Below are positions 8,496-17,221 of a stretch of DNA of 64,000 nucleotides, piece by piece. The position numbers and the translations under genes were made by a program. The stretch lies in NCBI GenBank assembly GCA_964428975.1, contig CAYSAI010000001.1, positions 234,051 to 298,050 of the forward strand, read 5' to 3'. The stretch's first letter is position 1; each line of letters begins with the position of its first letter. The notes under the pieces are model-generated. The model was not told where the DNA came from. It ran no database searches and was given only the letters and a program-made list of their open reading frames with translations. Origin of the DNA: JAGOUA01 sp964428975 (GTDB lineage Bacteria > Patescibacteriota > Patescibacteriia > 2-12-FULL-60-25).

Positions 8496-9794
8496 TTAGG
8501 CTGATTTTTTCAAACATTTCGTTTTGAGCCATTCGATCGTTTTACGATTGCGAAGCACCGTGTGCACGTAGTCGCGATATTCTGTAGAGGTTATGCGCTC
8601 GCGTCCATCAGCGTCTTCTGGTTTGAGCGTATCGAGAATGCGATCGATTTCGGTGTCAATTTCTTCGGTAGGCGTTTCTATTTTCTCCGTATTTGCCACG
8701 TATTTGATGAGCACCGCTACTTTGATACGTTTCATCGCTTGCGCGACAAAATCAAGACGCAGATCATCCATGGATTTTTTGATGGAGACAAGATAGTCAT
8801 CCCACTTCATATGCTGTTCTTCAATACTGTGCTGCAATTCTGCGATCATGCGACGCACTTCTTCGTTCACAAGAACCTGTGGCGCAGCCTCGATATCTGA
8901 AGTGGCTACGAGCTTTTCGAGCATCTCAATTTCAGCCGATTCGCTCGATTTTTGGTCTGCTTCAAGTGTGAGATTTTCGCGAAGTTTTGTTTTAAGCTCT
9001 TCCGTTGTTTGAAGTCCTACGCTTTGTGCGAATGCGTCATCAAGCACGGGAAGGGTCATTTCATGTACGGCGGTTGCTTTTGCTTTGATATCAACAGGTT
9101 GCCCAGCAAGATGTTTTTGATAGTGTTCCGCAGGAAACAGAATCGTAAATGTTTTTTCCTCGCCTGCTTTCATGCCAAGAAGTTGCTCGGTAAACGAGGG
9201 AAGATAGTGCGGTTCGTTCAAGTAGACTTTATACCCAGACCCGCTCCCGCCTTCAATAATGACGCGGTCTTTCGTCATCTCTACATCAAGGGTCACAATA
9301 TCGTCTTTGGTGGCTGCACGATCAATAAGCGCTTCTGTACGACGCATGCTACGAAGTTGATAAAGGGCGGCTTCAAGCGCCTTATCCGAAGGGTGGTTAG
9401 GTTTTTGTTCGACGACGCACGTAGAAAGGTCGGCAAGTTTTTTCACGATAGGTTCAACGGGCACAATCACATGGAATTGTATCGGTTGATCGGGCGAAAG
9501 CTTGTCCATGTTGACGGTTGGTGATCCTACAGCGGTGATATTCTCTGAAAGAAGCGCCTTTACATAAAATGCACGAATAATGCGCTCAAGTGACGCTTCA
9601 AGAATCGCCATCTCGCCAAATAAACGCTTCGCATCAGCAAGCGGAAGATGTCCCGGACGAAATCCAGGTACAGGGTGCTGTGTAGAAAGGGCGTTCGCTC
9701 CTTCTTCAAGATACGCGGCGTATTCGGACGGTTCGACCGTGATCTCGAGCTTGACTTCGCTTTGAGGTAAACGCGTGGTGGTAATGGCAGACAT
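8496..9794 (-). CDS. tig: Trigger factor (ribosome-associated peptidyl-prolyl isomerase and chaperone)
   Basis: This 432-residue chaperone binds nascent chains at the ribosome exit. The ribosome-binding domain contains VPGFRPGHLPLADAKRLFG, the counterpart of the GFRxGK signature with His in place of Lys. A PPIase-like middle domain follows (ATKDDIVTLDVEM, GMKAGEEKTFTILFP), then a helical C-terminal domain. The start MSAITTTRLPQSEVKLEI fits the family; the longer frame does not. Confidence 0.93.
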   Translation of the reverse strand: MSAITTTRLPQSEVKLEITVEPSEYAAYLEEGANALSTQHPVPGFRPGHLPLADAKRLFGEMAILEASLERIIRAFYVKALLSENITAVGSPTVNMDKLSPDQPIQFHVIVPVEPIVKKLADLSTCVVEQKPNHPSDKALEAALYQLRSMRRTEALIDRAATKDDIVTLDVEMTKDRVIIEGGSGSGYKVYLNEPHYLPSFTEQLLGMKAGEEKTFTILFPAEHYQKHLAGQPVDIKAKATAVHEMTLPVLDDAFAQSVGLQTTEELKTKLRENLTLEADQKSSESAEIEMLEKLVATSDIEAAPQVLVNEEVRRMIAELQHSIEEQHMKWDDYLVSIKKSMDDLRLDFVAQAMKRIKVAVLIKYVANTEKIETPTEEIDTEIDRILDTLKPEDADGRERITSTEYRDYVHTVLRNRKTIEWLKTKCLKKSA

Positions 9795-9880
9795 AGATGG
9801 GTGGAAGCGTACGAAAAAATACCCTTGCTGACAAGAGGGTGCTCTAGGCAAGCTCTCCAAGAGCTGGTACAACTATACGT

Positions 9881-10267
9881 ATGAAAGAGCTTATTTTCAC
9901 CCCATTTTTTAAAGCAGTTGCTTCCCTTGAAGCGATTCTTCACGAGCCAAAAACGGTCATTGTTCGCGATGCAACCATTCAGCGTTTTGAATACACGTAT
10001 GAACTTGCTATCAAAGCCTTGAAACGTGTTTTAGAGGCGGGTATCGATGGCGTACACGTTGATAAGCTCGACTTTCGAGACCTCTGTCGTGCGGCCGCCG
10101 AAGCTGGTCTCATTCCAAATCCGCAAGCATGGTTTATGTATCGTGATTCTCGCAATAGCACATCGCACGCTTACGACGAGGAGCTTGCGGAGCGTGTGTA
10201 TACAGCGGCGGTATCTTTTGCGAAAGACGCTCGTCAATTAGTGAGTGAACTGGAGCGGCGCGTATGA
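9881..10267 (+). CDS. HEPN-domain protein of a HEPN/MNT toxin-antitoxin pair (HI0074-like)
   Basis: This 128-residue helical protein matches the nucleotidyltransferase substrate-binding (HI0074) family. The opening FTPFFKAVASLEAIL, RFEYTYELAIKALKRVLE and the HEPN motif RNSTSHAYDE (R, then H five residues later) are all visible. The RxxxxH motif is typical of HEPN ribonucleases. The stop overlaps the start of the MNT partner by four bases (ATGA), which indicates translational coupling. Confidence 0.85.
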   Translation: MKELIFTPFFKAVASLEAILHEPKTVIVRDATIQRFEYTYELAIKALKRVLEAGIDGVHVDKLDFRDLCRAAAEAGLIPNPQAWFMYRDSRNSTSHAYDEELAERVYTAAVSFAKDARQLVSELERRV

Positions 10268-10584
10268 TTCACCTCTCTTCATCCGAGCTGGCTACGGTTC
10301 GAGTTATTTTGCAATGGCATGTTCCAGATCGAAGCGTGCTCATGTTCGGATCTCGCCTCACGGAAAGAGTAAAACCGTTTTCTGATCTAGATCTTGCTAT
10401 TTTAGGAGATGAGCCTATTTCTGCTTACATTTTTGGAAATCTAAAAGAAGCCTTCTCTGCATCTGACCTTCCGTTTCGTGTGGACGTGGTGGATTGGGCG
10501 CTCACCGCACCAGAATTTCGAGCACAGATTGTCGCTACAAGTATGCCGCTTATGCGGATAGGCGAGAAAGATTTGGTTTCATAG
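10264..10584 (+). CDS. Minimal nucleotidyltransferase (MNT) antitoxin
   Basis: This 106-residue protein has the MNT active-site motif: MFGSRLTERVKPFSDLDLAIL, with GS followed by SDLD, and a third acidic residue in VDVVDWA. In described HEPN/MNT systems the MNT protein neutralises the HEPN toxin by AMPylating it. The pairing here, with a four-base overlap, supports that role. Confidence 0.87.
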   Translation: MIHLSSSELATVRVILQWHVPDRSVLMFGSRLTERVKPFSDLDLAILGDEPISAYIFGNLKEAFSASDLPFRVDVVDWALTAPEFRAQIVATSMPLMRIGEKDLVS

Positions 10585-10631
10585 ATAGCTCATCTTGCTT
10601 CCGCGCCTATTTTCCCCTACGCTTTTCCTCT

Positions 10632-11735
10632 ATGCCTCTCCAAATCGGTATCGTTGGTCTTCCGAACGTGGGGAAATCCACCCTTTTTTCCGCAATCACC
10701 AAAAAACAAGTCGATTGCGCGAACTATCCGTTTTGTACGATTGATCCGAACGTGGGCGTGGTTGAGGTGCCAGACGCGCGTCTTCAAGCGCTTGCGAAAC
10801 TCGACGCAAGTGCGAAAACCGTGCCAACGATCATCGAATTTGTGGATATTGCAGGGCTTGTGAAGGGAGCGTCTGAAGGTCAGGGGCTTGGGAATCAATT
10901 TCTTGCGAACATTCGTGAAACGGATGCGATCGCGCAGGTTGTGCGAGCGTTTGATGACATGAACGTGCTTCATGTGGATGGAAATATCAATCCGCTTCGT
11001 GATGCAGAAACGATCAATACCGAGCTTGCGCTCGCAGACCTTGAAGTACTCACGAAACGTGCTTCTAACGTAGAAAAACAGCTTCGCTCAGGCAGTACGA
11101 AGGCGCTTACGCAAGAAAAAGAGGTGCTAGAAAAAGCGCACACGCTTCTTGATAAAGGCACGATGCTTCGTGAGAGCGAATGGACAGAGGAGGAGCTCTC
11201 GTTTCTGCGAGGCCTGCATCTTCTTACGATGAAACCCATGCTCTACGTGGTGAATGTGAGCGAATCACAGCAGCAGGACGGTTCGTGGAAAGAACGCGTG
11301 GCGAAGCTTCCTGTGGGGACGGGCTCGCGCATCTGCCCCTCTGTGCCTGTGTGTATCAAGATGGAATCCGAGCTTGCAGGCCTTGAAGGCGCAGACAAGG
11401 CCGAATATCTCGCTTCGGTGGGGCTTGAACGTTCTGGCCTCGACGAACTCGTGCGCGCTTCCTACGAGCTTCTTGGTTTGATTACGTTTTTTACGAGCGG
11501 TGCAGACGAAGCGCGCGCGTGGACGATTACGCGTGGCACAAAAGCGCCACAAGCCGCAGGAAAAATTCATACCGATTTTGAAAAAGGCTTTATTCGTGTG
11601 GAAGTAACACCTTGCGAAGCGTATCTCGCGCATGGAGGCGAAGCGGCTTGTCGCGCAAAAGCTTTGACGCGCGTCGAAGGGAAAGAGTACGTCGTGCAAG
11701 ACGGCGACGTCTGCTACTTTCGGGTGAACGGATAG
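10632..11735 (+). CDS. ychF: Redox-regulated ATPase YchF (OBG family)
   Basis: This 367-residue P-loop protein starts MPLQIGIVGLPNVGKSTLFSA, which contains the G1 loop. It shows FCTIDPNVGVVEVPD, DIAGLVKGASEGQGLGNQFL (G3) and a C-terminal TGS domain (FFTSGADEARAWTI...FIRVEV). YchF binds ATP and associates with ribosomes. No Shine-Dalgarno sequence precedes the ATG, so the message may be leaderless. The upstream part of the open frame overlaps the MNT gene and is not coding. Confidence 0.97.
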   Translation: MPLQIGIVGLPNVGKSTLFSAITKKQVDCANYPFCTIDPNVGVVEVPDARLQALAKLDASAKTVPTIIEFVDIAGLVKGASEGQGLGNQFLANIRETDAIAQVVRAFDDMNVLHVDGNINPLRDAETINTELALADLEVLTKRASNVEKQLRSGSTKALTQEKEVLEKAHTLLDKGTMLRESEWTEEELSFLRGLHLLTMKPMLYVVNVSESQQQDGSWKERVAKLPVGTGSRICPSVPVCIKMESELAGLEGADKAEYLASVGLERSGLDELVRASYELLGLITFFTSGADEARAWTITRGTKAPQAAGKIHTDFEKGFIRVEVTPCEAYLAHGGEAACRAKALTRVEGKEYVVQDGDVCYFRVNG

Positions 11736-11736
11736 G

Positions 11737-13296
11737 TTACGTTTTTTTCGGTTGAATAGTCTCTCTCGCACGTTCTTCCCAGCCGGGAATGTGAGGAATG
11801 CAGCGGATAGCGCGCCTCTTCGCCTCTTCATGATTGATGAGCTCCGATGCCCACTCAATAGCATCGAGACGTTCCTTAAACACATAGAGAGCTACTCCAT
11901 AGTTAGGACTGTCTACGATAGAAAGCTCTTCTCCATGGAGATTTTTCCCTGTGATTAAAAAACGCTTTCCAAACGATACGGTTGGGCGGGTGATCTCTGT
12001 GAGAATGTTCAAATCAATACACTTTCCAGCTATTTTTTCTTTGTACACGCGGTCTTTTTCTTCTTGACGCTCACGCAGAAGTTTTTCTCGTACTCGATTA
12101 GGCACCGTGGGAAAATCTTTATGGTAGAGGCCATCACCTATATCAAGAAGCGTTGGCCAAGATTCTTTTGTGATAGTTTGTAAAGGACGAACGTCCGCAT
12201 GTTGATCCCATGCTTTTTTTCCGTAAGGACGTTCTTTTGGTATACGAAGATTTCCATTCGAGAGACCACCACCTATAAGACTTCTGAACGGGAGTTCGGG
12301 GACATCAAGAAAGCTCACGTCTTTTGGAATGTTTTTATTTTTGAGAAAATCTTGATAACGTAGAACCTCTTCCTTTCGAATACGGTCTTTTTTATAATCT
12401 ATAGCCCACTGAACGTTACGTTTTCTCTCTTCTAATCTAGCCTGCGTGTATGGATCATACGCACTTCCTTTACGATAAGAGGTGATAGTGGCAACGGGAT
12501 CGTTTGATGATGTGTTGATAAGTGCATCGTACGTGAGAAGTGTTTTTTTTATGCCGTGAACCCATTCAGGATCATGGGCAGGCATGACTTCTTTTGAAGG
12601 AATAAGCTCTTGATGCGTGGGGAGCGGCAGGTGCTTCTGATACAGGATCCATGTAGGGAAAATATTGTTTCTTCTTGCGGCTTCACATTCTTGCCAAACA
12701 TGGGTATCCCACGCATCTTGGAGCTCATTGAGTGGTATACGGCCGTCAAGACCATTTAACCAGTGGTCGAAATAGGTTTTTACCGCTTCCTTCGTGGTGA
12801 GAAGAAGTGTTGCTTCTTGTTCGTGAACAAAAGGGTTGTGTTTTGGATTGTTGCTATACACACGCAGAGGTGTTGCGTGGTCGAATTCTGCTCGAATGTA
12901 TGGAAAAATCTTCCCCCCATAATGTGTAAAGAATGGTTTTGCAAAAGGACGAATGCTCCCATCTTTGCGCTTATATCCAAGGTAAACGCAAGGCTTTCCT
13001 GCAATGCTTTGTGCGTTGTATCCAAGGGCAACAGAAGATGAAAGACCCGTTTCATTCGTGATCTTCAAAGAATAGAGGAAAGAAGCAATACGTTCTATTT
13101 TTAATAGACGGATGTCAGTAGTTTTTTGATCTTCTGCGCGCGTCTCGAGCTGCTCAGGAACAGGAGGTAAAAGCTCTTCATTGTTCGCAAAAAGCTCCTC
13201 ATCAGAAAGCTGAACAGGAGGAGTTGGTACTCGAAGCGGCACACGATCAGACTCAATGGAGCTGTATGTAGGAATAGCGCAACGATTCTCTTTCAT
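11737..13296 (-). CDS. Uncharacterised 519-residue protein
   Basis: I do not recognise this protein. It is largely hydrophilic, with no signal peptide or membrane segment. Pro- and acid-rich stretches (VPTPPVQLSDEELFANNEELLPPVPEQLE) come first, then mixed alpha/beta sequence, a basic helical region near residues 310-345 (RLEERKRNVQWAIDYKKDRIRKEE) and a C-terminal HEEAKRRAIRCIPHIPGWEERA. The ATG lies eight bases from a TATACT box, so the transcript may be leaderless. The stop converges on ychF. Composition matches the host background. Confidence 0.75.
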   Translation of the reverse strand: MKENRCAIPTYSSIESDRVPLRVPTPPVQLSDEELFANNEELLPPVPEQLETRAEDQKTTDIRLLKIERIASFLYSLKITNETGLSSSVALGYNAQSIAGKPCVYLGYKRKDGSIRPFAKPFFTHYGGKIFPYIRAEFDHATPLRVYSNNPKHNPFVHEQEATLLLTTKEAVKTYFDHWLNGLDGRIPLNELQDAWDTHVWQECEAARRNNIFPTWILYQKHLPLPTHQELIPSKEVMPAHDPEWVHGIKKTLLTYDALINTSSNDPVATITSYRKGSAYDPYTQARLEERKRNVQWAIDYKKDRIRKEEVLRYQDFLKNKNIPKDVSFLDVPELPFRSLIGGGLSNGNLRIPKERPYGKKAWDQHADVRPLQTITKESWPTLLDIGDGLYHKDFPTVPNRVREKLLRERQEEKDRVYKEKIAGKCIDLNILTEITRPTVSFGKRFLITGKNLHGEELSIVDSPNYGVALYVFKERLDAIEWASELINHEEAKRRAIRCIPHIPGWEERARETIQPKKT

Positions 13297-13358
13297 GCAA
13301 TGCAGTATACAGCTTCCGTCTCTTGAATAAAATCGCCATTCATTGCACGGAGTAGAAC

Positions 13359-14627
13359 ATGCTCCTCTTTGTTGCGTTTGTTCTCGGGACAGCGGGAAGT
13401 ATTTTTCGTGGAGGGATAGCGATTGTAGGTGTGGTGCTCTTTCTCGCGAACCAACATCTTCTCTCGCGACGGCTTGCGCTCTGGTGCGCGATAGGGTGCG
13501 CGTGGAGCACGATCATTCTGCCAGCTTCGTGGAAGCCTGTCGCATTTTCGGCCTATATCGGACGTTCTCTCTCGAGAAATGTGTGGCAGATTGATGGGCG
13601 CACATCGCTCAGCGAGCGAGTGTCGCGCTGGATCGGGGCGCGGTTCGATGAGCGTCTCTCGCCGCGTGCGGCATCTCTTGAAAAAGCGCTTCTCTATGGC
13701 GAGCGACTCGCGTCGTCGCGAGATCGTACGCTCGTTCGTGAGGCGGGTGTCTCGCATATGGTGGCCGTGTCTGGAGCGAACCTTCTGTTTTTGATGACGC
13801 TTCTTCTTGCGCCGACGAGGCGCCTTGTACGACGTTGGTGGATCCAATGGATTTTGCGCCTACTTGCGTGTTTTTTCGTTGTGCTTCTTACGGGGGCGAG
13901 TTCTTCAATGGTGCGCGCAGGAATCATGGCGACCCTTCTTTTGAGCGCACCGTTCGTGGGACGACGTCTCACATTTGGACGAGCGCTTCTTCTGAGTGTA
14001 TGGATCATGACGCTGATTGATCCGCGTTGGTTGTGGTTTGATATCGGGTTTTTGCTTTCTGTCTTCGCCTGTCTTGGCTTGTGGATGGCTGGTCAACCAG
14101 AGCGTCAGGCGTTTTTCTTGCTTCCGCTCGTGCGTATGCAGTGGTGGGCATGGTGGTGGACGGCGCCGCTTCTTGTGTGGTGTTTTGGATCGCTATCGGC
14201 GGTTGGTTTGGTGACGGGGCTTCTTCTTGGTCCGCTCATTCCTCTTTTACAAACGCTTGGCGTGCTCACCGCGCTTCTTCCCGCGAGTGTTCCCCTTCTA
14301 CATCTTCTAGAGTGGCTTCTTTCTTGCGTGTGGCAGGTGATTGATGAGGCGAATAGGTGGCAGCTCGTCTTCCCACGCGCTCTTCAGCGTGGCTTTCTTC
14401 TGCTGTTTTTTCTCCTACCGATGCTTCTTATCCACAGAATCGTGAAAAACTGGAGTCCCGATGCGTCGAACGTTCTCGACACATGGCGGAAAAAAAGCCT
14501 ATCTCTTTTAGAGAGCATGCATCTTCTTGTGTCGAATGTTTTCGACACGTGTCCTGATTTGGTGATGTCTGCAATCGTTTCTATGCTAAAGAAGTCCGCA
14601 AGCAATGCACGACGAGGAGGGTCATGA
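13359..14627 (+). CDS. comEC: ComEC/Rec2 core competence protein (membrane DNA channel)
   Basis: This 422-residue polytopic membrane protein has the competence-domain signature GVSHMVAVSGANLLFL and the SSMVRAGIMA motif. In transformation, ComEC moves single-stranded DNA across the inner membrane. The usual N-terminal OB domain is short or absent, and the C-terminal metallo-beta-lactamase domain is missing, so this is a core-only form. The last 60 residues are a soluble tail. Many CPR genomes keep such short ComEC proteins. Confidence 0.85.
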   Translation: MLLFVAFVLGTAGSIFRGGIAIVGVVLFLANQHLLSRRLALWCAIGCAWSTIILPASWKPVAFSAYIGRSLSRNVWQIDGRTSLSERVSRWIGARFDERLSPRAASLEKALLYGERLASSRDRTLVREAGVSHMVAVSGANLLFLMTLLLAPTRRLVRRWWIQWILRLLACFFVVLLTGASSSMVRAGIMATLLLSAPFVGRRLTFGRALLLSVWIMTLIDPRWLWFDIGFLLSVFACLGLWMAGQPERQAFFLLPLVRMQWWAWWWTAPLLVWCFGSLSAVGLVTGLLLGPLIPLLQTLGVLTALLPASVPLLHLLEWLLSCVWQVIDEANRWQLVFPRALQRGFLLLFFLLPMLLIHRIVKNWSPDASNVLDTWRKKSLSLLESMHLLVSNVFDTCPDLVMSAIVSMLKKSASNARRGGS

Positions 14628-14750
14628 GCACTCGGCATGACTCGCTCGCTTCCCCTGGTTTCGACTCGGAGATGAATGGAAAACGGATACGTGGAATGTG
14701 GCTTACAAGGCTTCATTGGCGAAAGCCTCACAAGGAAAGGACGGTACGCG

Positions 14751-15956
14751 ATGGTACGCATGCTGACGCAAATGTGGATGGGGTTCCTGTTCGTGTGGTT
14801 CTGGGCGGTAACGCTCTGCGCTATTGGTCTCATGGGGTGTGCCGCCGGCACGTTCGATGGGGCTACACATGAGAAGGATGCACCTAATCAGGTGGCGCCC
14901 AGCTGTACGCTCGAACAGGTGCAGGATCCGCTCCGTGGACGAGGGGCGCTCACGACGTACAATGGACGAGAATTTCTCTCGGACGGCGTGCATCTCGGAT
15001 GGGATATCGATCTCGCCGAAGGGACGGGGATTTATCCCGTTGGATGCGGAGTTGTGCGCGTGGCGCGTGCGGCTCGCGGATATGGAACGCTCGTGGTGGT
15101 GATCGAGCACCAGCTCGCGAAGCCGCTTGTTCTGCAGAATGGCGCAGGAACGATGGTGTCCGTGGAGCGTTTTCTGACGATCTACGGGCATCTGCGTCCA
15201 ACGCGCGTTCGTGGTGGACGAGGAACGACGGCGCTTCAGGTAGGGCAGCTCGTATCTTCAGATACGGTGCTCGGGTATGTGGAACACACTTCGCTCAATG
15301 GTGATGGGGCGGAGCATCTCCATCTTGGAGTGCGATTGCAATCGGCTGTGGCCGCGCAGCAGTCTGATCCGTCCGCGTGGTTTCGTGGGTATGATGGTTC
15401 GCCCTCGCAAAAGCGATGGTTCGCCAATGCGCGTACACTCCTTCTTGGCTTACAAGAGCCTACGGAACAACCTACTACGTCGACGCGAGACAGTGGGGTG
15501 ATGCAACCGCCTGCACCCATGTTGATGGCGCGGGATGCAGGGATGCCGCTTCCTCCGCCTCCGCCTGTGGTGGAACGCTATCGCTATGCATTCCGCATTC
15601 GATCTTCGTTACGCATTACACCGCCTTACGCTCTTCGCGATCAATGGTGGACGGTCGTTCGATGTGAAAACACGGGGCGAGAAGAACCGTTCGTATCGCC
15701 TGAAGGGTTCGCGGAGTGCGATGCACCCTTGCTACCCCTGTTCGATGGATCGTCCTTCGTACCAGACCATCCAGAGTGGGGGGATCGTGGGCAAATCGCG
15801 ACGGTGGGGAACTCTCCGCGTAGATGCACGTACACGGAGGGCGCAGAATGGCGGATCACCCGTCTTCGTGATGGACATCTTCTCTATGCGGGGCCGGTAT
15901 CGGGGCTTCGATGTGTAGCCGTCGGATCGCAAGACCGTCTCGTGTTTCCGAATTAG
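14751..15956 (+). CDS. M23-family peptidase-like lipoprotein
   Basis: This 401-residue protein begins with a hydrophobic signal ending in GLMGCAAG, which looks like a lipobox. A LytM/M23 fold follows: HLGWDID supplies HxxxD, FLTIYGHLRPTRV is the family's IYGHL motif, and HLHLGV is the HxH end. Such enzymes cut peptidoglycan cross-links. A proline-rich linker (PLPPPPPV) leads to an unassigned C-terminal domain with paired Cys. I chose the start MVRMLTQMW because GGAAAGGACG lies just upstream. It may be translated together with comEC. Confidence 0.8.
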   Translation: MVRMLTQMWMGFLFVWFWAVTLCAIGLMGCAAGTFDGATHEKDAPNQVAPSCTLEQVQDPLRGRGALTTYNGREFLSDGVHLGWDIDLAEGTGIYPVGCGVVRVARAARGYGTLVVVIEHQLAKPLVLQNGAGTMVSVERFLTIYGHLRPTRVRGGRGTTALQVGQLVSSDTVLGYVEHTSLNGDGAEHLHLGVRLQSAVAAQQSDPSAWFRGYDGSPSQKRWFANARTLLLGLQEPTEQPTTSTRDSGVMQPPAPMLMARDAGMPLPPPPPVVERYRYAFRIRSSLRITPPYALRDQWWTVVRCENTGREEPFVSPEGFAECDAPLLPLFDGSSFVPDHPEWGDRGQIATVGNSPRRCTYTEGAEWRITRLRDGHLLYAGPVSGLRCVAVGSQDRLVFPN

Positions 15957-16111
15957 CTCCCTGCGAGCCTCTCTGACCCTCGAAGATGTTCGTGCTATGC
16001 GACGCTCTTCGGGGGATTTTAAGATGGGCTTTCCTTAGGGCTTGACAGATGCTTCGTGTTTCGTTCGACTACGTGGTATCGTATAAAAGAACAAAAATAG
16101 AACACTTATTT
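15957..16111 (+). promoter_or_regulatory. recA upstream region: terminator-like hairpin and promoter elements
   Basis: A hairpin with arms CCTCGAAGA and TCTTCGGGG near 15977-16014, followed by ATTTT, may end the M23 transcript. The phrase AGGGCTTGACAG at about 16037 is also found upstream of rpoB at 31137, and TTGACA fits a -35 element. A second candidate is TATAAA near 16083. The precise -10 is not certain, and I see no clear LexA box. Confidence 0.4.
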
Positions 16112-17185
16112 ATGACCAAATCTTCTTCTACAAACAAAGAACTTGAGGGGCGTAAAGCCGCTATTCAGCTCGCGATGGATCAAATTCAAGAACGTTTTGG
16201 CGATGGATCCATTATGCGTCTTGGTGAAGCGCGTAAGATGCAGGTGGAATCCATTCCGACAGGATGCCTCTCCCTTGATCTCGCGCTTGGTGTGTTAGGC
16301 GTGCCACGTGGCCGTATTATTGAAATCTACGGTCCCGAATCTTCCGGAAAAACAACGCTTGCTCTGCATATTGTGGCGGAAGCGCAAAAACTTGGTGGTG
16401 TCTGTGCGGTTGTTGATGCGGAACACGCGCTTGATCCAGACTACGCGAAAAAAATCGGTGTGGATCTGAAACAGGTGCTTATTTCTCAACCTGATACAGG
16501 GGAGCAGGGGCTCGACATCGTGGAAACCCTCGTTCGATCGAACGCGGTGGACGTGATCGTGGTGGATTCTGTCGCTGCACTTACGCCAAAAGCAGAAATT
16601 GAGGGCGATATGGGCGACCAGCACATGGGGCTACACGCGCGTTTGATGAGCCAAGCCCTTCGTAAGCTGACGAGCATCATCTCTCGTTCAAATACGATCG
16701 TGATTTTCATCAACCAAATTCGTCAAAAGATCGGTATTGTATTCGGCAATCCGGAAACGACCACAGGGGGCAACGCGCTGAAATTTTATGCGTCAATGCG
16801 TATAGAGATTCGTCGTTCTGCGCAAATAAAACTTGGAGAGAAGATCATTGGGAATCGCACAAAGGTGAAGATCGTCAAAAACAAGGTCGCTGCACCATTT
16901 CGTACGTGTGAATTCGATATTATGTATAACGAGGGCATTTCCGTCTCTGGAGATATGCTCGATATGGGAGTTGAGCTTGGCGTTGTTCAAAAATCGGGCA
17001 ATTCGTATACCTACGAGCAGGAAAAGCTTGGAGTAGGACGAGAAACGGCGAAGCAATACCTTCGCGAACATGCTCCTTTACTCGCCTCGATTCGAGAAAA
17101 GTGTATCACAACGTGGCAAGAACGAGAGAAAATGGATCCAAAAACCGTACCAGAGAAACCAGCGGCGGAAGAACCAGAGGAATAA
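16112..17185 (+). CDS. recA: Recombinase RecA
   Basis: This 357-residue strand-exchange protein starts MTKSSSTNKELEGRKAA. Its Walker A motif GPESSGKTT lies at about 74-82, and VIVVDSVAALTP is the Walker B region. GDQHMGLHARLMSQALRKL and INQIRQKIG cover the L1/DNA-binding section, and GGNALKFYASMRIEIRR is typical. It has the usual acidic C-terminal tail. The ATG follows an AT-rich leader without a strong ribosome binding site. Confidence 0.99.
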   Translation: MTKSSSTNKELEGRKAAIQLAMDQIQERFGDGSIMRLGEARKMQVESIPTGCLSLDLALGVLGVPRGRIIEIYGPESSGKTTLALHIVAEAQKLGGVCAVVDAEHALDPDYAKKIGVDLKQVLISQPDTGEQGLDIVETLVRSNAVDVIVVDSVAALTPKAEIEGDMGDQHMGLHARLMSQALRKLTSIISRSNTIVIFINQIRQKIGIVFGNPETTTGGNALKFYASMRIEIRRSAQIKLGEKIIGNRTKVKIVKNKVAAPFRTCEFDIMYNEGISVSGDMLDMGVELGVVQKSGNSYTYEQEKLGVGRETAKQYLREHAPLLASIREKCITTWQEREKMDPKTVPEKPAAEEPEE

Positions 17186-17221
17186 AAGGGCTATATGGCG
17201 AGATATGTGATAAACTGAACC

